In this document: positions 49,301 through 60,874 of the stretch, one piece after another | How positions within the stretch are numbered: the stretch's first letter is position 1 | Layout: each line of letters opens with the position of its first letter | NCBI GenBank assembly: GCA_024336345.1 | Contig: JANFOG010000011.1 | Span: 744,001 to 808,000, forward strand | Origin: Mariannaea sp. PMI_226 | Taxonomy: Eukaryota; Ascomycota; Sordariomycetes; Hypocreales; Nectriaceae | Direction of reading: 5' to 3' | DNA: 64,000 nt | Notes under the pieces: generated by a model | What the model was told of the DNA's origin: nothing | Seen by the model: only the letters and a program-made list of their open reading frames with translations | Databases searched by the model: none | Position numbers and translations under genes: made by a program

Positions 49301-50327
49301 AAGAATATCAATACATCCATCTCAGCCGCTCATATCCGCATATGGAAAATGAGCGTCGTGACGATCGAGATTACATGCTTTGTTGAACAAAGTGGCTGAT
49401 GGGTGACCGTAGATCACGGGCCCAACGACACTCCTTCTCAGGGTCATGGGGCCAACGAGTTCCCCCCCCCTGACTTGCTAATTACAGTATTGCTTTCAGG
49501 CCAACCTGTATTGAGCAGAACGGCGGTTCAGCTCTTCATCTTGAATGACGATCGATGCCTGTGAGCTGAAAAGCAGTCTAAGCATCCTCGTCCCTTGGAA
49601 AGTCCTTGAACATAGTGACTCAATAGCACAATCAAATCAATCTCTCCTCAAGCCAAGGGTACTCGATTTCGAATGCCCTTGTGAAACAGGACGGACTTAG
49701 TCCCTTTCCCCATTGAATACCATCCCAGGCCTGTTAAATTATTCAAGGGGGGCTCATTGAGTGTTCTAGCCATCCGCCAGTCAGAATACCTCAGTGGCGA
49801 TTGTGTAAAGGGGGACTCTAGTCTCCGAATATGGACATCAATCTCCCATCCAGGCGCCACAATGGGTCAAAAAATTCAAAGTCAATGAATGAGCTGAAGC
49901 CATAACATTCCTCTAGTGCATGCTTGAGATTATACTGGCCCCCAGCGAGGCGAAATCCTACGGCTTCATTCCGGTGTGTTCTATCCTACAAACACGTATC
50001 CATACAATGTAGATCAAAAAGATGTATAGAGAAAAAAAAACCTTAATTCGTAGCAAATTGCGCAACATTGCGTGTTGTGGCGAAGGGAAGGGGGAGAGAG
50101 AGGAAATAGGAAGTCGTCCATGTTTCCGGCGTCATACCCCAGAATCCACTCCTGTTGTCCGTACGAGAGTGCAGTAGTGCGGCCTGCAGATCTGAGGCAA
50201 CACAGGTCTGAGCCCACACCCCTTTCATCACAGATGGCGGTGGGCCGACGAACCTTCAGAGGTTCGTCATGGGAGTATCCTCTTACTGCCTACCATCTCG
50301 CGGTGTATTGGGAAAGGCGTGCATCAG

Positions 50328-51660
50328 TCACACAATACAACGTCTTCTTCGGCGCCTGAACCACCATCTCCCTGGGTATGCCTGCTCTACGCTCTGCGGA
50401 TACGTCCAGAAGACCAGCGCGGCGACAATAAAGTACCAGATCTGCTGCCAGAGCTTCAAGTTTGGTCGTCGCCGCCGCCAGAGCTTGAACTCACACATGA
50501 GGATCACGTTGCCTAAGACGTTAAGGAGACGCACGAATCTATTCGAGTTGGTACAGAACTTCGACCGACAAAAGACCTCTGGATAGACTTACATGTTGAG
50601 GCCAACAAAGACCAGGATAGCAATATCCGACTTGGAGAAGCCCTTTGTTGATGAACGCGCATGCTTTGTCACGGCGAGTACTGGGGGAACCCAGAGGGCC
50701 AAGATGGCCAACTCCAGGAGCAATGTGATATTGTACGTTCGAAAATCCTCGTTTCTCATAAGAGAGAAACCGTGCACCAAAACAGAAAGGGAGAAATTGA
50801 TCTATTGCAGTTAGCCCTGTCCCGTTCACTCTTCGTCTACGAACTTGATTGGAAGGTCATAGGGAATAGAAAAAGAGATGCAGTGAAAGGACGATGCTCT
50901 TACAATCGTTGGCTTCAAAACCATCTTGTCCTTTCGAAAGTAAGCCCAACACAACGACGACCCGACAATTACAAACGTCCACTGCACACATCCCGCAATG
51001 AAGAAATAGAACAACGTCTTGTGATATCTCTTGTAGCAGCGGTAATGGAACTCCGACTGTTCCCAGGCTCCGCCGTCCGAGACAGGATGGCCACACCAAC
51101 GACATATCCACCAGGCCGAGAAGTTTCCCATCCTCACCTTGTGGCCAACCATGAACCCAGAGCCCTTGACGACGCACTGAATGCACTCGTTTGCAAACGG
51201 GTACCGCTCATTCGACTCATCAGCCCTGACCAGACGAGATCGAAGCGGGTCGTAGCAGAGGCACCGGTAGCAAGTCGAGAGCAGCTCGTACCTGAGGCTG
51301 GGGAAGAGATCCCGTATCATGGACTTCGTGATCCTGTCCCGGAAAAAGTGACATGTTCGCCGAAGCCGTTCGAGATCGGCAAAATTGAGGTATCGGAGTA
51401 TCATGAACTGCAGCTCCAAGGGGAGCTCGAGAATGCGACCCAGGGCGTTGCTGGGCCTTACCCCCAGCCGGTCAAGCGATTGGCGACCTGACAGGGAGAT
51501 GAGATTGGTCAAGACCTGGACACCAATGTCATCGTTTCCCCTGTCCTTGCTCTCGTTTTTATTCTGCACTTGGGTATTCTGATGCTGGTCAGAAGGTATT
51601 TGCGATGTATTGCCCTCTCTGCGCGGTGCGTTGCCAGCTATCTCAGTACTCAGCATGTTC

Positions 51661-51697
<37 letters not shown>

Positions 51698-51836
51698 GCA
51701 AGTGCATCGCACTCTCTTCATCGACTTGTGTCCCGCCGGGTACCTGGACCTGGACCTCCGAGCGTACCCCATTGCCTGCAACCATAGTCGACTTTTCAGT
51801 TCTTGTATCCAAGATGAGCGTCTTGAGAAAACCCAA
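50328..51836 (-). CDS. F-box protein with Cys-rich segment and about four membrane spans
   Basis: Three exons, 51836-50904, 50801-50593 and 50538-50328 (450 aa); introns GTAAGA...ATAG and GTAAGT...ATAG. A second in-frame ATG at 51785 is a possible start. Residues 47-59 are 13 Gln. An F-box-like segment spans about 136-175 (LELPLELQFMILRYLNF, LERLRRTCHFFRDRI). A Cys-rich part follows (C189, C192, C194, C218, C221, C245, C248, H250, C267), which could bind zinc. Hydrophobic spans lie around 275-299 (TLFYFFIAGCVQWTFVIVG), in exon 2 (ITLLLELAILALWVPPVLAV), across the exon 2/3 junction (AILVFVGLNIFVRLLNVLG) and in exon 3 (IWYFIVAALVFWTYP). The tail is basic. I do not recognise a named family. The arrangement suggests a membrane-anchored ubiquitin-ligase adaptor, which is inference. 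Confidence 0.75.
51660..51698 (-). repeat. CAA repeat coding for 13 glutamines
   Basis: Thirteen consecutive Gln codons, twelve of them CAA (TTG on the plus strand), in the N-terminal part of the membrane F-box gene. The nearly pure triplet repeat is likely length-polymorphic. Confidence 0.9.
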
Positions 51837-52979
51837 TTGCTGTGTCTTTAGTTCAAAAGCTGCGAGACGTGATGTCAGCCAATAACGGCCCGGTATTTGT
51901 ACCGCGTCTTGCTCAGCGGCATCATCAAGCTAAAAGAGGCTACGATATTGCCCAGAAGACCTCAAGCGAAAGCGACGACAGAAACATGAACAGCTTGAAG
52001 TCGATGTCGCAAATCCAGCCACGAAAAAGTGAAATAAATGAAGTGATATCAAGTCAGCTGCACGAGAGGCAGCCTGACGCGCTGGCAAGCTCCCGTCCAA
52101 TAAGGCAGATTCAAGTCCTTGAATATACGCCAAAACTGCACCAATTTGGGAGAGCAAGCCACCCAGGCAGCAGGTAAAGAAGCCCTACCACGAGCTGAGC
52201 TACCCAGGCCAGCAGGCTAGCGCTGATGCAAGGGAAAGCCTTTCCGGCCAATAGAGCAGGTAGAAAGCTCCAGAGTGGCTGAAAATATGAGGAAGAAATG
52301 CTGGGGGATCTCCAAAGCCACCCCGCATCTCAGCTGCGAATTGAACCTGCATCAGTGCAAATCGTGCCTACAAAGAGTGAAATAAAATGGATACGTGGGG
52401 AGGCCTGGAGTAGGGCCTCTGTTGAATGTAGGACGATCCCGTGATTAGGCACCACAGACTGGACATTGGCCCTGCGAGTCCAGGACGATGTTTGGTGTGT
52501 GTGTCTGTGTTTATGTGTCTATATGTGTCTATATGTGTGCCTGTGTGTGCTGGCGATGCAGACACATGTCAAATATGAGCCCATAATATTATTCGTACCG
52601 TATGTTTTGATTGTGTTCCTCACGTGTGAGCCATGACATGTAGCGTCGGCGCCTAAAAGTACAGAGGGCAGCTGAAAAAAAAGAGGCACGGTTGCCATGT
52701 TACACCAATCACCTAGTATCTGTGGTGAGAAAGCTGGCGCAGAGAAACGTTGCCTGTCAAGTTTCAAATAAAAACTCGTGTGCTATGCCTTTAATAATCT
52801 ATGTTATTTACAAAAAATAAGAACAAAAACAGGATTGTGTGTGTCGGGGTGGTATAGGGTGACTGTCCTACACCGACATCTCTCTACCATTCGTGACATC
52901 GTCCACATCACTGATCGCCATGTCCCACAAATGAATAACAAAGTTCGTCTTCCATCCAGTAGCAGTCCCATCATTTACC
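51837..52979. other. Intergenic: membrane F-box gene promoter and RdRP 3' flank
   Basis: 1.1 kb without a supported gene. It contains a degenerate TG-rich microsatellite (about 52496-52552). The DNA near 51840-52300 should be the promoter and leader of the F-box gene. Confidence 0.6.
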
Positions 52980-55900
52980 TCATCTCAGTGGCAGAGTCAT
53001 GTTCCTACCAGAGGACCCTCCCCTACCCCTTCTCTGCCCTCGTCCTACACCAACAAATCCCCCTCCAGATGCAACTTCCATGTGCTTAGCTAGGATGTTG
53101 AGCTCCTTGACCAGGCAGCACGCAGCCACGACCCGAAAACTTTCAAGTTTGGCAGAGCCGTAATACAAAGGCGACGCAGGACTTTTGATGCATCCAATGG
53201 CTAGACAGGCCCAACAGAGCTCAACCGCAGCCTCTCTCCCACGACCTACACCGCTCTGCACTGATTCGACGTCTGTATCCTTCCCTAAGCCACGCATGTT
53301 CTTTACAATCCACGTCAGAGCTCCATCCACCTCCTCTTTGAGCTTGATGGATGAGTCTCGCTGTCTTCGAGTCTGCCCACCTCGCTTGTTCAATATGAAG
53401 CCGCAAAAGACTTCGACTTCTGTGAGCCAAGTCTTTGGATTTTCGGAAAAGTCCTTCCTGAGGCCCTCGATTGAAGCATCGTAGCTGCATTAATGTTAGG
53501 ACTAAGCAAGCATCAACCCGGGGGGTGCTTTCAAACTTACTGGTTACGTAGCTTCCATGCCTCTTCTGACTTGCGATTCCAATCGATGTCGAGGTCATAC
53601 TCCTTGACTTTAGCCTCCACCGCAGTGAGTAGCTGATCCCAAACTGATGGGCCAGCAGTGGCGATACCTATCTTGATATTCTCGTGCCAAATCTTCTTCT
53701 CATCGACATTGCGGTACAGATGGCCAAGGACCTTCTCTGAGCGGTAAAACTTGTGCTTTCCACCAGCCAGAATGTGGTCGGCATCTTCATCATCGTCAGA
53801 GTCCAATATGTGGTCAATCTGGCCAGCATCGGCCATAGAAAGGGGCGGGGCGGCGGCGAGGCTGTTATCAACTAGGTCAGAACATGTATAATTTGGTCCG
53901 CCCATATTATGCGATATAGCAAGGTAGCGGGGAGATGTTAACCTACAAATCAGGACGAAAAGGTGGAGAGCGAGGAATTTGCCTAAAGTCAACAGGAATT
54001 CCTGTTTTGGAGAAGTCGACTGCAGTAGAGTGCAAGGCTGCAAGCTTTAGACACTGCTCGTCGATGGTTCCCTTCTCTTTCACATCCGCCAAGATTACAT
54101 GACGGGTTGCAATCATACCAAGAAGGTCAGTCTTCATGAAGTCGATAAAGAAGTCGGCAATATCAGTCCGAGTTACTGGCCGGCCAAGGGACTGCGGTGT
54201 GACTCGTGGGTAGTCGGCTGGTCCAAACATCCTTATTGGCATTGCAGCAGAGTCCCAGATGACGTTGTAAATGTCGCCATCTAGATCCCCTCCACTCAAT
54301 TGGCTGGGGAGGTCTCGCTTGCCCTTCTGGCTGAAAACAACACAGTTTTGGAGGTTAAGAAGGTCATGGCCTCTCGGAGGTGTCACCTGGCGAACCACTC
54401 GAACGTCTCCGGGATGAAGAGCCGGCGAACGAGTAATGATAATGCGACCGTCAGTCAGTGTACCATTGACCCGTCTTCCAGCTCTAGCCCATGTTTTGTC
54501 ATAGGTGACGTACACCTCGCCTTCATTGAGAAATCCTGTCTCATCCATGACCCCAAAGAGGGTCACGCCTCGATCCACGGGAATTCGGGCCTTGTGCTTC
54601 AGCAGCCGCAATTCTCGCAGGACAACATGCTCAACAACAGATTTCATGAATTTGTCCCTGCGGTGGTCAATATCCATTCTGAAAAGCTGTGCGATGAACT
54701 TTGGGAAACCTATGTTAGTGGCGGTATCTTGTCGCTCTAGGAAGTCTTTGGTGTTATTGATGTGCGCGGTGACGTTGCGTAAAACATCGAGGGCCTGGTT
54801 CTGCATCTCGAAGAACCATTCCTTGTTTGTCCCCATATCTTCTAGAATCTTGATGATTTGGCGGTTGAGCATGAGCTGCAGAGGCTTACATGATGTATCG
54901 CAAATGCCAAGCTCATCAAGGCCACCACCGGGGAACTTCATCATCGATTCCTCCCGCAGGCAGATTTTCTTTCCATCCAATCTCGTATCCAAAGATAACA
55001 TCCCCTTGAACCCAACCAGCCTAATTTGAAGGCATGTAGGGGTACCCGCTTCTATTGGAAGGTGAGGCCAGATTTCACTGAGAGCCTCCGAAGAGATGGT
55101 CCCAACTCCATCACTGAAGATGCGATCCTCGTATTTGACATCGGGAATGTAACTAATTTCAATTCCACACTCGTCCAATTTGACTGCGTATGGAGTCTCC
55201 GAGAAAGCTTGTCCCATGCGGGCGGCGCACTTGGCTGGGACCTGGATGTGCTTGAAATCACCAAGGGAATTGAGGATCGATGTACAATTTTGGCGATTGC
55301 CGGAGTCGTCCACGAACGGCGCCACAAACCACACCGAGTGTGACCTGAGCGACGAGTGAGAGAAACCAAGGAACTCATATTTTCGGCTAGCAATGATGAT
55401 ACCGCGTTGCAAAATGTTTTTATATCGTTTAAATACATTGTCGTTGGAAACTTGCGGTTTGAGGAAAAGATCCTGTCCATCTTCGTCATAGAACGAAACG
55501 CGTAAGAAATAGTCGCTGTGGTTGGGAAACATGCGCAGCACCCTATTTTTATTCTCCGCTTCCGGGCCACTGAGAAGTATTCGGGTTGGAGTGACCATGG
55601 CTTTGAAGACCCAGGTCTGATTCGGCGAAATCCTGGAACCGTAGATTCGATCCCGATGAGGATTTTCGGCGCGAGCCTCAAATTCGGCCTCAATCACTTC
55701 ACTTAGTAGCTCAATAAAGTCATAACAGGACGGGTCTGTCCCCGGGCTAACTGCGACCGGGACTCGATAGAAAAGCTGCTTCATCGCGTGTGCTGTGACT
55801 GGGAAGGCGACTTTGTTCTTGATTGAATCCATTGCGACACGATCCATCAGTTGAAGCAAGTCTTTCGCCTCACCAGGCTGCAGGTAGCCATTCCAGACGA

Positions 55901-56894
55901 GTGCTTCGACTTGGAAAATAAGCGCGAAAGGGAGCTTTTCCTTCTTAAGAAAAGTCTGACCTATCAGGGTGAATGACTCTCTATTGTCTGGATGCTGATG
56001 ACTTTGCTTGACAGGCAAGTGCCGCTCAATTCTTGTGAGACTGTCGTGTTGTCCAAGAAGTCGAGCACACAGCCTCACGTCAGTTTTGTTTTGCAATGTG
56101 ACTCGATACACCATGCATGTTTTCACATTATCGATGTGAGAGTTCCAGAATGGTATACTGCGAATGCGAAGGTATCGAGTGTTACTTTCTGGATCGACAA
56201 CCTGCTGGTACATCCTCGGAGCTTCAATGATGACGAGAGCAATTGCTAGACTCTGTTCGTCGATGAGGAGATCGTGAATTGTGCGGTTGTAGAATTCAAT
56301 ATGGACTTTCTCGAACTGAGACGACAGGACAATCTTGACAGCCTGGTTGCCGAATGTGATATGTGCATTCTCTAGCCTCGGAATGCCGGTTCGTTGCACA
56401 AAGGTGAAAGTCTTTTCAGGTCCGTCGAAGATGGTCTGACCACAAGCAATACTAACAATAGGCACGGGAGTTGCTGGGACCTTTGGGGTTTTGTTCTTTT
56501 TTGATCTCTCTGCCTTCTTGTCGCGCTTGAGTTCGAGATGAGAGATCATCTGGTCCATCATCTGGTCCTCGTCCTTGCGGTTGCTTCGACTCACGTATAT
56601 CGGGGTCTTGAGTAGGTGCAGACGAGCAATGTCTTTCAGTTTTTTAGGTTTGCCAAAGTGCCCTGGGGCGGCATTCTCGTCGTTCGCACTCGGTTGGTGT
56701 GAGATTTTCTCATATTTTCTCAAGAATTTGGTACCATCTGCCGGGTTGAGGAACTGGACCCAGGCCATGGTTCGACGTCGGGGTTTTTCACATCCGAATT
56801 CCTGGATCCCCAGCTTCTTCATGTGATCCATAAGAGCATCTTCCAAGGTATCGGACGTCAGGTCCTTAGGTACGTTTCTCAAAATGGCCTCCAT
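52980..56894 (-). CDS. Cellular RNA-dependent RNA polymerase of the eukaryotic RNA-silencing type
   Basis: Three exons, 56894-53947, 53861-53541 and 53484-52980 (1257 aa). Intron 1 uses donor GTAGGT and the acceptor AACAG at 53862; the upstream CTAG would give a stop. The N-terminus looks like an RRM (MEAILRNVPKDLTSDTLED ... MAWVQFLNPADGTKFL). The core has the typical double-psi barrel region with CVVFSQKGKRDLPSQLSGG followed by the catalytic DLDGD at residues 870-874. The C-terminal part is helical and ends in a Gly/Arg-rich tail (GVGRGQRRGRGGSSGRN). Such enzymes make double-stranded RNA for small-RNA pathways (quelling, meiotic silencing, heterochromatin). The RRM-like start and length favour the Rdp1/SAD-1 branch over QDE-1, but I cannot place it firmly. 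Confidence 0.93.
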
Positions 56895-58006
56895 GGCTCG
56901 GTCTGGGTTGGGTGAATTGAGTGAATGACATGTGCACTAAATACACAGAAAAGGCGCTAGACCTGGGCACAGGTTGGTCTGGTGTGTTCAAGGTATAGAA
57001 AGGTAGGAGGATCAGCGGGAGGTAAAAAAAACAATAGAAAAAGATAAATAAACAGCCGCTTCGTGTCACCACCTGGTGGGTGGATGGCAACTGCAAACAA
57101 CTGCGCAGATCAAGGGCTCCGCCGCGATCGTAAACAGTATTACAATAGCTTGACCGTGACTGGCAATTATAAAAGAATACAGCCCCTAAATTCACAAAAT
57201 TTTCGCAAGCGCGTCGTTTGCTGATGAAATCGACTTCAGCCGTCTCTCGCTGGAGGTAGTACTTCGACCGTCCTGTCGTAAGTTCGTGGGTTGGAGGGTC
57301 ACCGCTCGAAAGGAACAGAGAGGAGATAGGGAGGGATAATTATTGGATTTTGCTATCACGTCTGTCTCAAACCAGCGCTGAGAGATATGGTGACGGCAAC
57401 CTAGCTGTGATGGCAAAGTGCAGCCTTCCAGCTCAAACTGTTCACTGGACAGGGGTTCTTGTAACTGGCCAGTCATTGGACCGCGACGGTGAGCCAAAAG
57501 GGACATTTCGGTGGCCGATACAAGACCACTTGAATTATTCTGGGCTTGGAACATGATTGCTTGCATGAATAAATTGAAATGGCCAGGAGTAGTAAAACGC
57601 ACAGCACACATATAAAAGCGTGATCTACAAAGACTAGGTTTAGGGATCATAAACAACCTAAATATGAACAAGGTATAGACCAGGGGCGTGGTGGCGAAAG
57701 CTCAAGGTGAGCACTTCGGTGAGCGTCGGTGAGCGGCGGGGTAAATGTTTAAACAGAATCGTGGGGCTGTCCCACTTCCCGACTCCATCTGCCGAACCGG
57801 AGTGAGTACCTCGATGCCATTGATAGCTGCCATGCAAATCTCTCTTCCGGAGAGTTGCCCTCGGAGTGGACAATGATTTCATAGTTATATCTCACTTTCT
57901 CTCTTTCTTTTCTTCCAAGTGCAGCTCATAAAAGTCTCCTGCTCCCCTGTTCGCTACTTGGTCTGCCTACCGCGGAGGTTAAGCACCAGCCTCATATTCC
58001 ACCATC
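56895..58006. promoter_or_regulatory. Divergent intergenic region, RdRP / EthD-hydrolase fusion
   Basis: 1.1 kb between two divergent start codons, so both promoters lie here. The 57900-57960 part is pyrimidine-rich ahead of the fusion gene. A 159-codon minus-strand frame at 57192-57671 has no domain-like features and is not called. Confidence 0.6.
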
Positions 58007-59620
58007 ATGTCGCCTAAACCTGGAATGCTGTATGTGACGATGCAACCCAAGCCTGGGTTGTCCCTCGATCAATTCCACGAATGGTATAACAACGAACATG
58101 GTCCTACCCGCCTGCGCCTGCCAGAAATATTCACAAACGGCCTACGATATCGGGCCACCGATGGTCTTGAACCAACCTACCTCGCCGCTTACGATGTGAC
58201 GTGCATGTCGCACCTCGAGACCGAGACATACTTGACTTTGCGTGCGAACCGTTCGCCCCGAGAGGCTGAGACAATTGGTCAAGTGGACGTCAAGCGATAC
58301 TTTTTTGATCTTGTCCATACCAAAGCATCACCACTCTTCACTCCCATCGAATCGCTCTCCAACGAGGAGGCCGAGGGCATTCAGACCACTTTTGTTGATA
58401 TTACCCTGAAAGACACCGAAGGTGCTGAAGAAGGGTATCAGAAGTGGTTAATAGAAGAGCACATTGAGATGCTGTCCAAAGTTCCTGGCTGGCTACGGTC
58501 TCGCGTCTTCAAAACATCATATCTCGAGAACTCGGACAAGATCTCTTACTACGCACTACATGACTACAGCAAGGAGAATGGCCAGGGCGGCCCAGAGCAT
58601 AAAGCCTCCATGGATACCCCTTGGAGGACTGAGATCTTTGACAAGTACGTCGCCAACAAGGGCCGACGTACATACTCGCTCTTCTACGTATTCGGACCCG
58701 CTCCTCGGGAACTTTCCTCTCTCTCTAGGCTTCCTGCATCAGCTGGGTTCACATCCGCCGATGGAAAAAACACCACAATCCCTGGCCCCGATGCTGCAGT
58801 CATTTCATATGTCACTACTAGTGATTCTCTTTCCATCCCGTACCGGCTAGAGGGCAATTCTGCACCAGATGCACCTACTGTTGCATTCTGCAACTCCCTC
58901 TTGACGTCCCTCAACATGTGGGATCCGTTCATTGACATTTTAAAGCGTGAGCGACCTGATTTGCGCATTCTGAGATATGATACCCGAGGTCGCCATGCCG
59001 TACCTCAGCCACCAGTCGCGGCGACCCTTGATGTTCTCGCTGGAGACCTCAAGAGTGTCCTTGACGCCTTGCGTATCACGAAACTCCATACACTCATCGG
59101 AGTCTCTATGGGTGGCGCCACTACTCTTAACTTTGCCTTGACTTATCCTGAGCGTGCCGGTAAGTTCATTGCATGTGACTTCAACGCTACATCTAGTCCT
59201 GCCAATACGCAGGCGTGGAAGGACAGGACAGCCATTGCAGAGGAGGACGACGGAAAGGGTATCAAAAAGCTGGCAGAACAGACCGTTTCTCGCTGGTTCC
59301 ACCCCTCGAGCATGGAAAATCGGGAAACTGTCCAATGGATGACTGAGATGGTTGCTGCCAACAGTGTAGAGGGATTCAAGTATAGCAACACTGCGCTCTG
59401 GGATTACGACCTGAAGCCCAGGATGAATGCTGCCACTGTCCCTGGATTGATGGTTGTTGGAGACGGTGATGCGAATGGTGCCCTAGTCAAGGCTATGGAT
59501 GGATTTAGGGGCTTGCTAGGTACTAGCGGCGCGGAACTCAAGATTGTCCCCGCTACAGGCCATCTCCCCATGTGTGAGGATCCCAAGGCCTTCTGGGAAG
59601 CAGTTAGAGACTTTATATAG
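58007..59620 (+). CDS. EthD-like dimeric alpha+beta barrel / alpha-beta hydrolase fusion enzyme
   Basis: A single exon of 537 aa. Residues 1 to about 110 form one ferredoxin-like dimeric-barrel (EthD-type) unit (MLYVTMQPKPGLSLDQFHEWYNNEHGP). Residues ~125-235 form a second, diverged unit (TFVDITLKDTEGAEEGYQKW, EEHIEMLSKVPGW). From ~265 on it is an alpha/beta hydrolase similar to 3-oxoadipate enol-lactonase: LRYDTRGRH, the nucleophile elbow GVSMGG with Ser367, an acid candidate at D486 or D488 (VGDGDANG) and the catalytic His519 (ATGHLPMCEDP). All triad residues are present. Likely a cytosolic hydrolase of an aromatic or lactone metabolite; the substrate is unknown. Lack of introns contrasts with most neighbours. 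Confidence 0.9.
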   Translation: MSPKPGMLYVTMQPKPGLSLDQFHEWYNNEHGPTRLRLPEIFTNGLRYRATDGLEPTYLAAYDVTCMSHLETETYLTLRANRSPREAETIGQVDVKRYFFDLVHTKASPLFTPIESLSNEEAEGIQTTFVDITLKDTEGAEEGYQKWLIEEHIEMLSKVPGWLRSRVFKTSYLENSDKISYYALHDYSKENGQGGPEHKASMDTPWRTEIFDKYVANKGRRTYSLFYVFGPAPRELSSLSRLPASAGFTSADGKNTTIPGPDAAVISYVTTSDSLSIPYRLEGNSAPDAPTVAFCNSLLTSLNMWDPFIDILKRERPDLRILRYDTRGRHAVPQPPVAATLDVLAGDLKSVLDALRITKLHTLIGVSMGGATTLNFALTYPERAGKFIACDFNATSSPANTQAWKDRTAIAEEDDGKGIKKLAEQTVSRWFHPSSMENRETVQWMTEMVAANSVEGFKYSNTALWDYDLKPRMNAATVPGLMVVGDGDANGALVKAMDGFRGLLGTSGAELKIVPATGHLPMCEDPKAFWEAVRDFI

Positions 59621-60874
59621 ATATCGCGAATGGAATAAAATTACAAGTGCAATTATACTAGGGAGGCTCGAAGAAAATCTATCTGCTTTGGTTGTGTATT
59701 GACTTGGGGGGCGCCGACTGCTAGAACCTGGTCACATGAGGAAAGAGAGACACAAACTCAAGAAATCTATTCGCTATGTACGTAATTGAGCATATTTTGT
59801 GGCCATCTGCCAAGCCTTTGATGGCATGGATTCCGCTCACGTTATTGATTCTAAATATCAACAAGTGTTCAAGGTAGCAACTTGAGGTACCACCAGAGTC
59901 ATCTCCACCAGCAAAGTCGTCTCGGGTATCATTCGCTACAGAGTGCATCATCTAAACTGTGTGTAAAACAACTCTGGATAATCGGAGGAATTTTGACTTT
60001 ATCTCAATGTAGTAATCCACCGAAGATACGATTTTAGCGATCTAGATCTGTTGGTCCACGGCACAGCTGTCAGATTTTAAGCCACTGATCGTGTATTTTG
60101 CCGTTTGAAGATCATTGAAGGCCCCACACATGTAAGCGAGAAACCAACAAGTGCAACGTAAAATCAGCTGTCTACTCTCACACTAGCTACTGTTACCACA
60201 GCTGACTTGATAAACGTAAAGTTTCCCGTGTTCTGCATTTGCCTGCTAAAACAAACTACTCGTTGCGATCCACTGCCCACCTTGAGAGGTTTTGGAGAAA
60301 AGCAATTAGCTTGCATCATTGAAGCGGATCATGAGGAAAACAAATTGAAAGGGAACCTCAACTTAATGAATAGTATTTAATAGAAACTGAGCAAACTGGC
60401 AAACAACTCGACCCAAACAACGATTTTTGATCGGAGGCTTACAAAACTGGCCAGAAGGGGCGCCATACATCTATCCACAATTCTCATCGGCAAATCCAAG
60501 ATCAACATTTGAGGCATAAAATGACAGATATTTTGTAATGAAGATAGAAAATTGAATCCAAAAAGAACAAAATACAGAGTTCTCCCACGAAAAAGCCTCC
60601 TGGAAAGAGAGGAGGGGGGGTAGCTGCATGGGCGTTGACCTGACCAGGATTCGGTTGCCTTCACATAAGCCTCCGATTCAATTTCCTTCTATTCCCGACT
60701 TAGACTGCAGCGTTCCCAGTCCTCGCTGTCACCCTCCCAGTCATGATGATAAAAGTCAGCTCTGTTGGTCGCGTTCAGGTCTCTTAGGCGTCTTCCTGTC
60801 TCTCTTTCTTTCTTATTTCTATTATATGGTCAGTTGTTGACCTCGCCCTTTTTTTTCATCATTCTTTTCTTACA
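59621..60874. other. Intergenic between the fusion hydrolase and the transporter
   Basis: 1.25 kb with no supported gene. The final ~200 bp before the transporter ATG are CT-rich, ending in a T9 run (60850-60858), a usual promoter/leader composition. Confidence 0.6.

Larger units (their letters stand above)
44586..50327. other. 5.7-kb non-coding region upstream of the acetate transporter
   Basis: No gene is supported on either strand. The part next to the transporter is GC-rich with G-runs on the plus strand (45207-45285 and 46030-46060). It also holds the second TACGGAGTACGGAGTA (45615-45630), a GGT triplet repeat (46287-46312) and CA/CT microsatellites. The portion at 47.1-50.3 kb has poly-A and poly-T runs and no domain-like frame. 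It probably combines the promoter and leader of the transporter with the 3' flank of the membrane F-box gene. Confidence 0.6.

Noticed and set aside
57192..57671. 159-codon minus-strand frame between the RdRP and the fusion enzyme
   Set aside because: No domain, signal or membrane pattern; it lies in the shared promoter region of two divergent genes.
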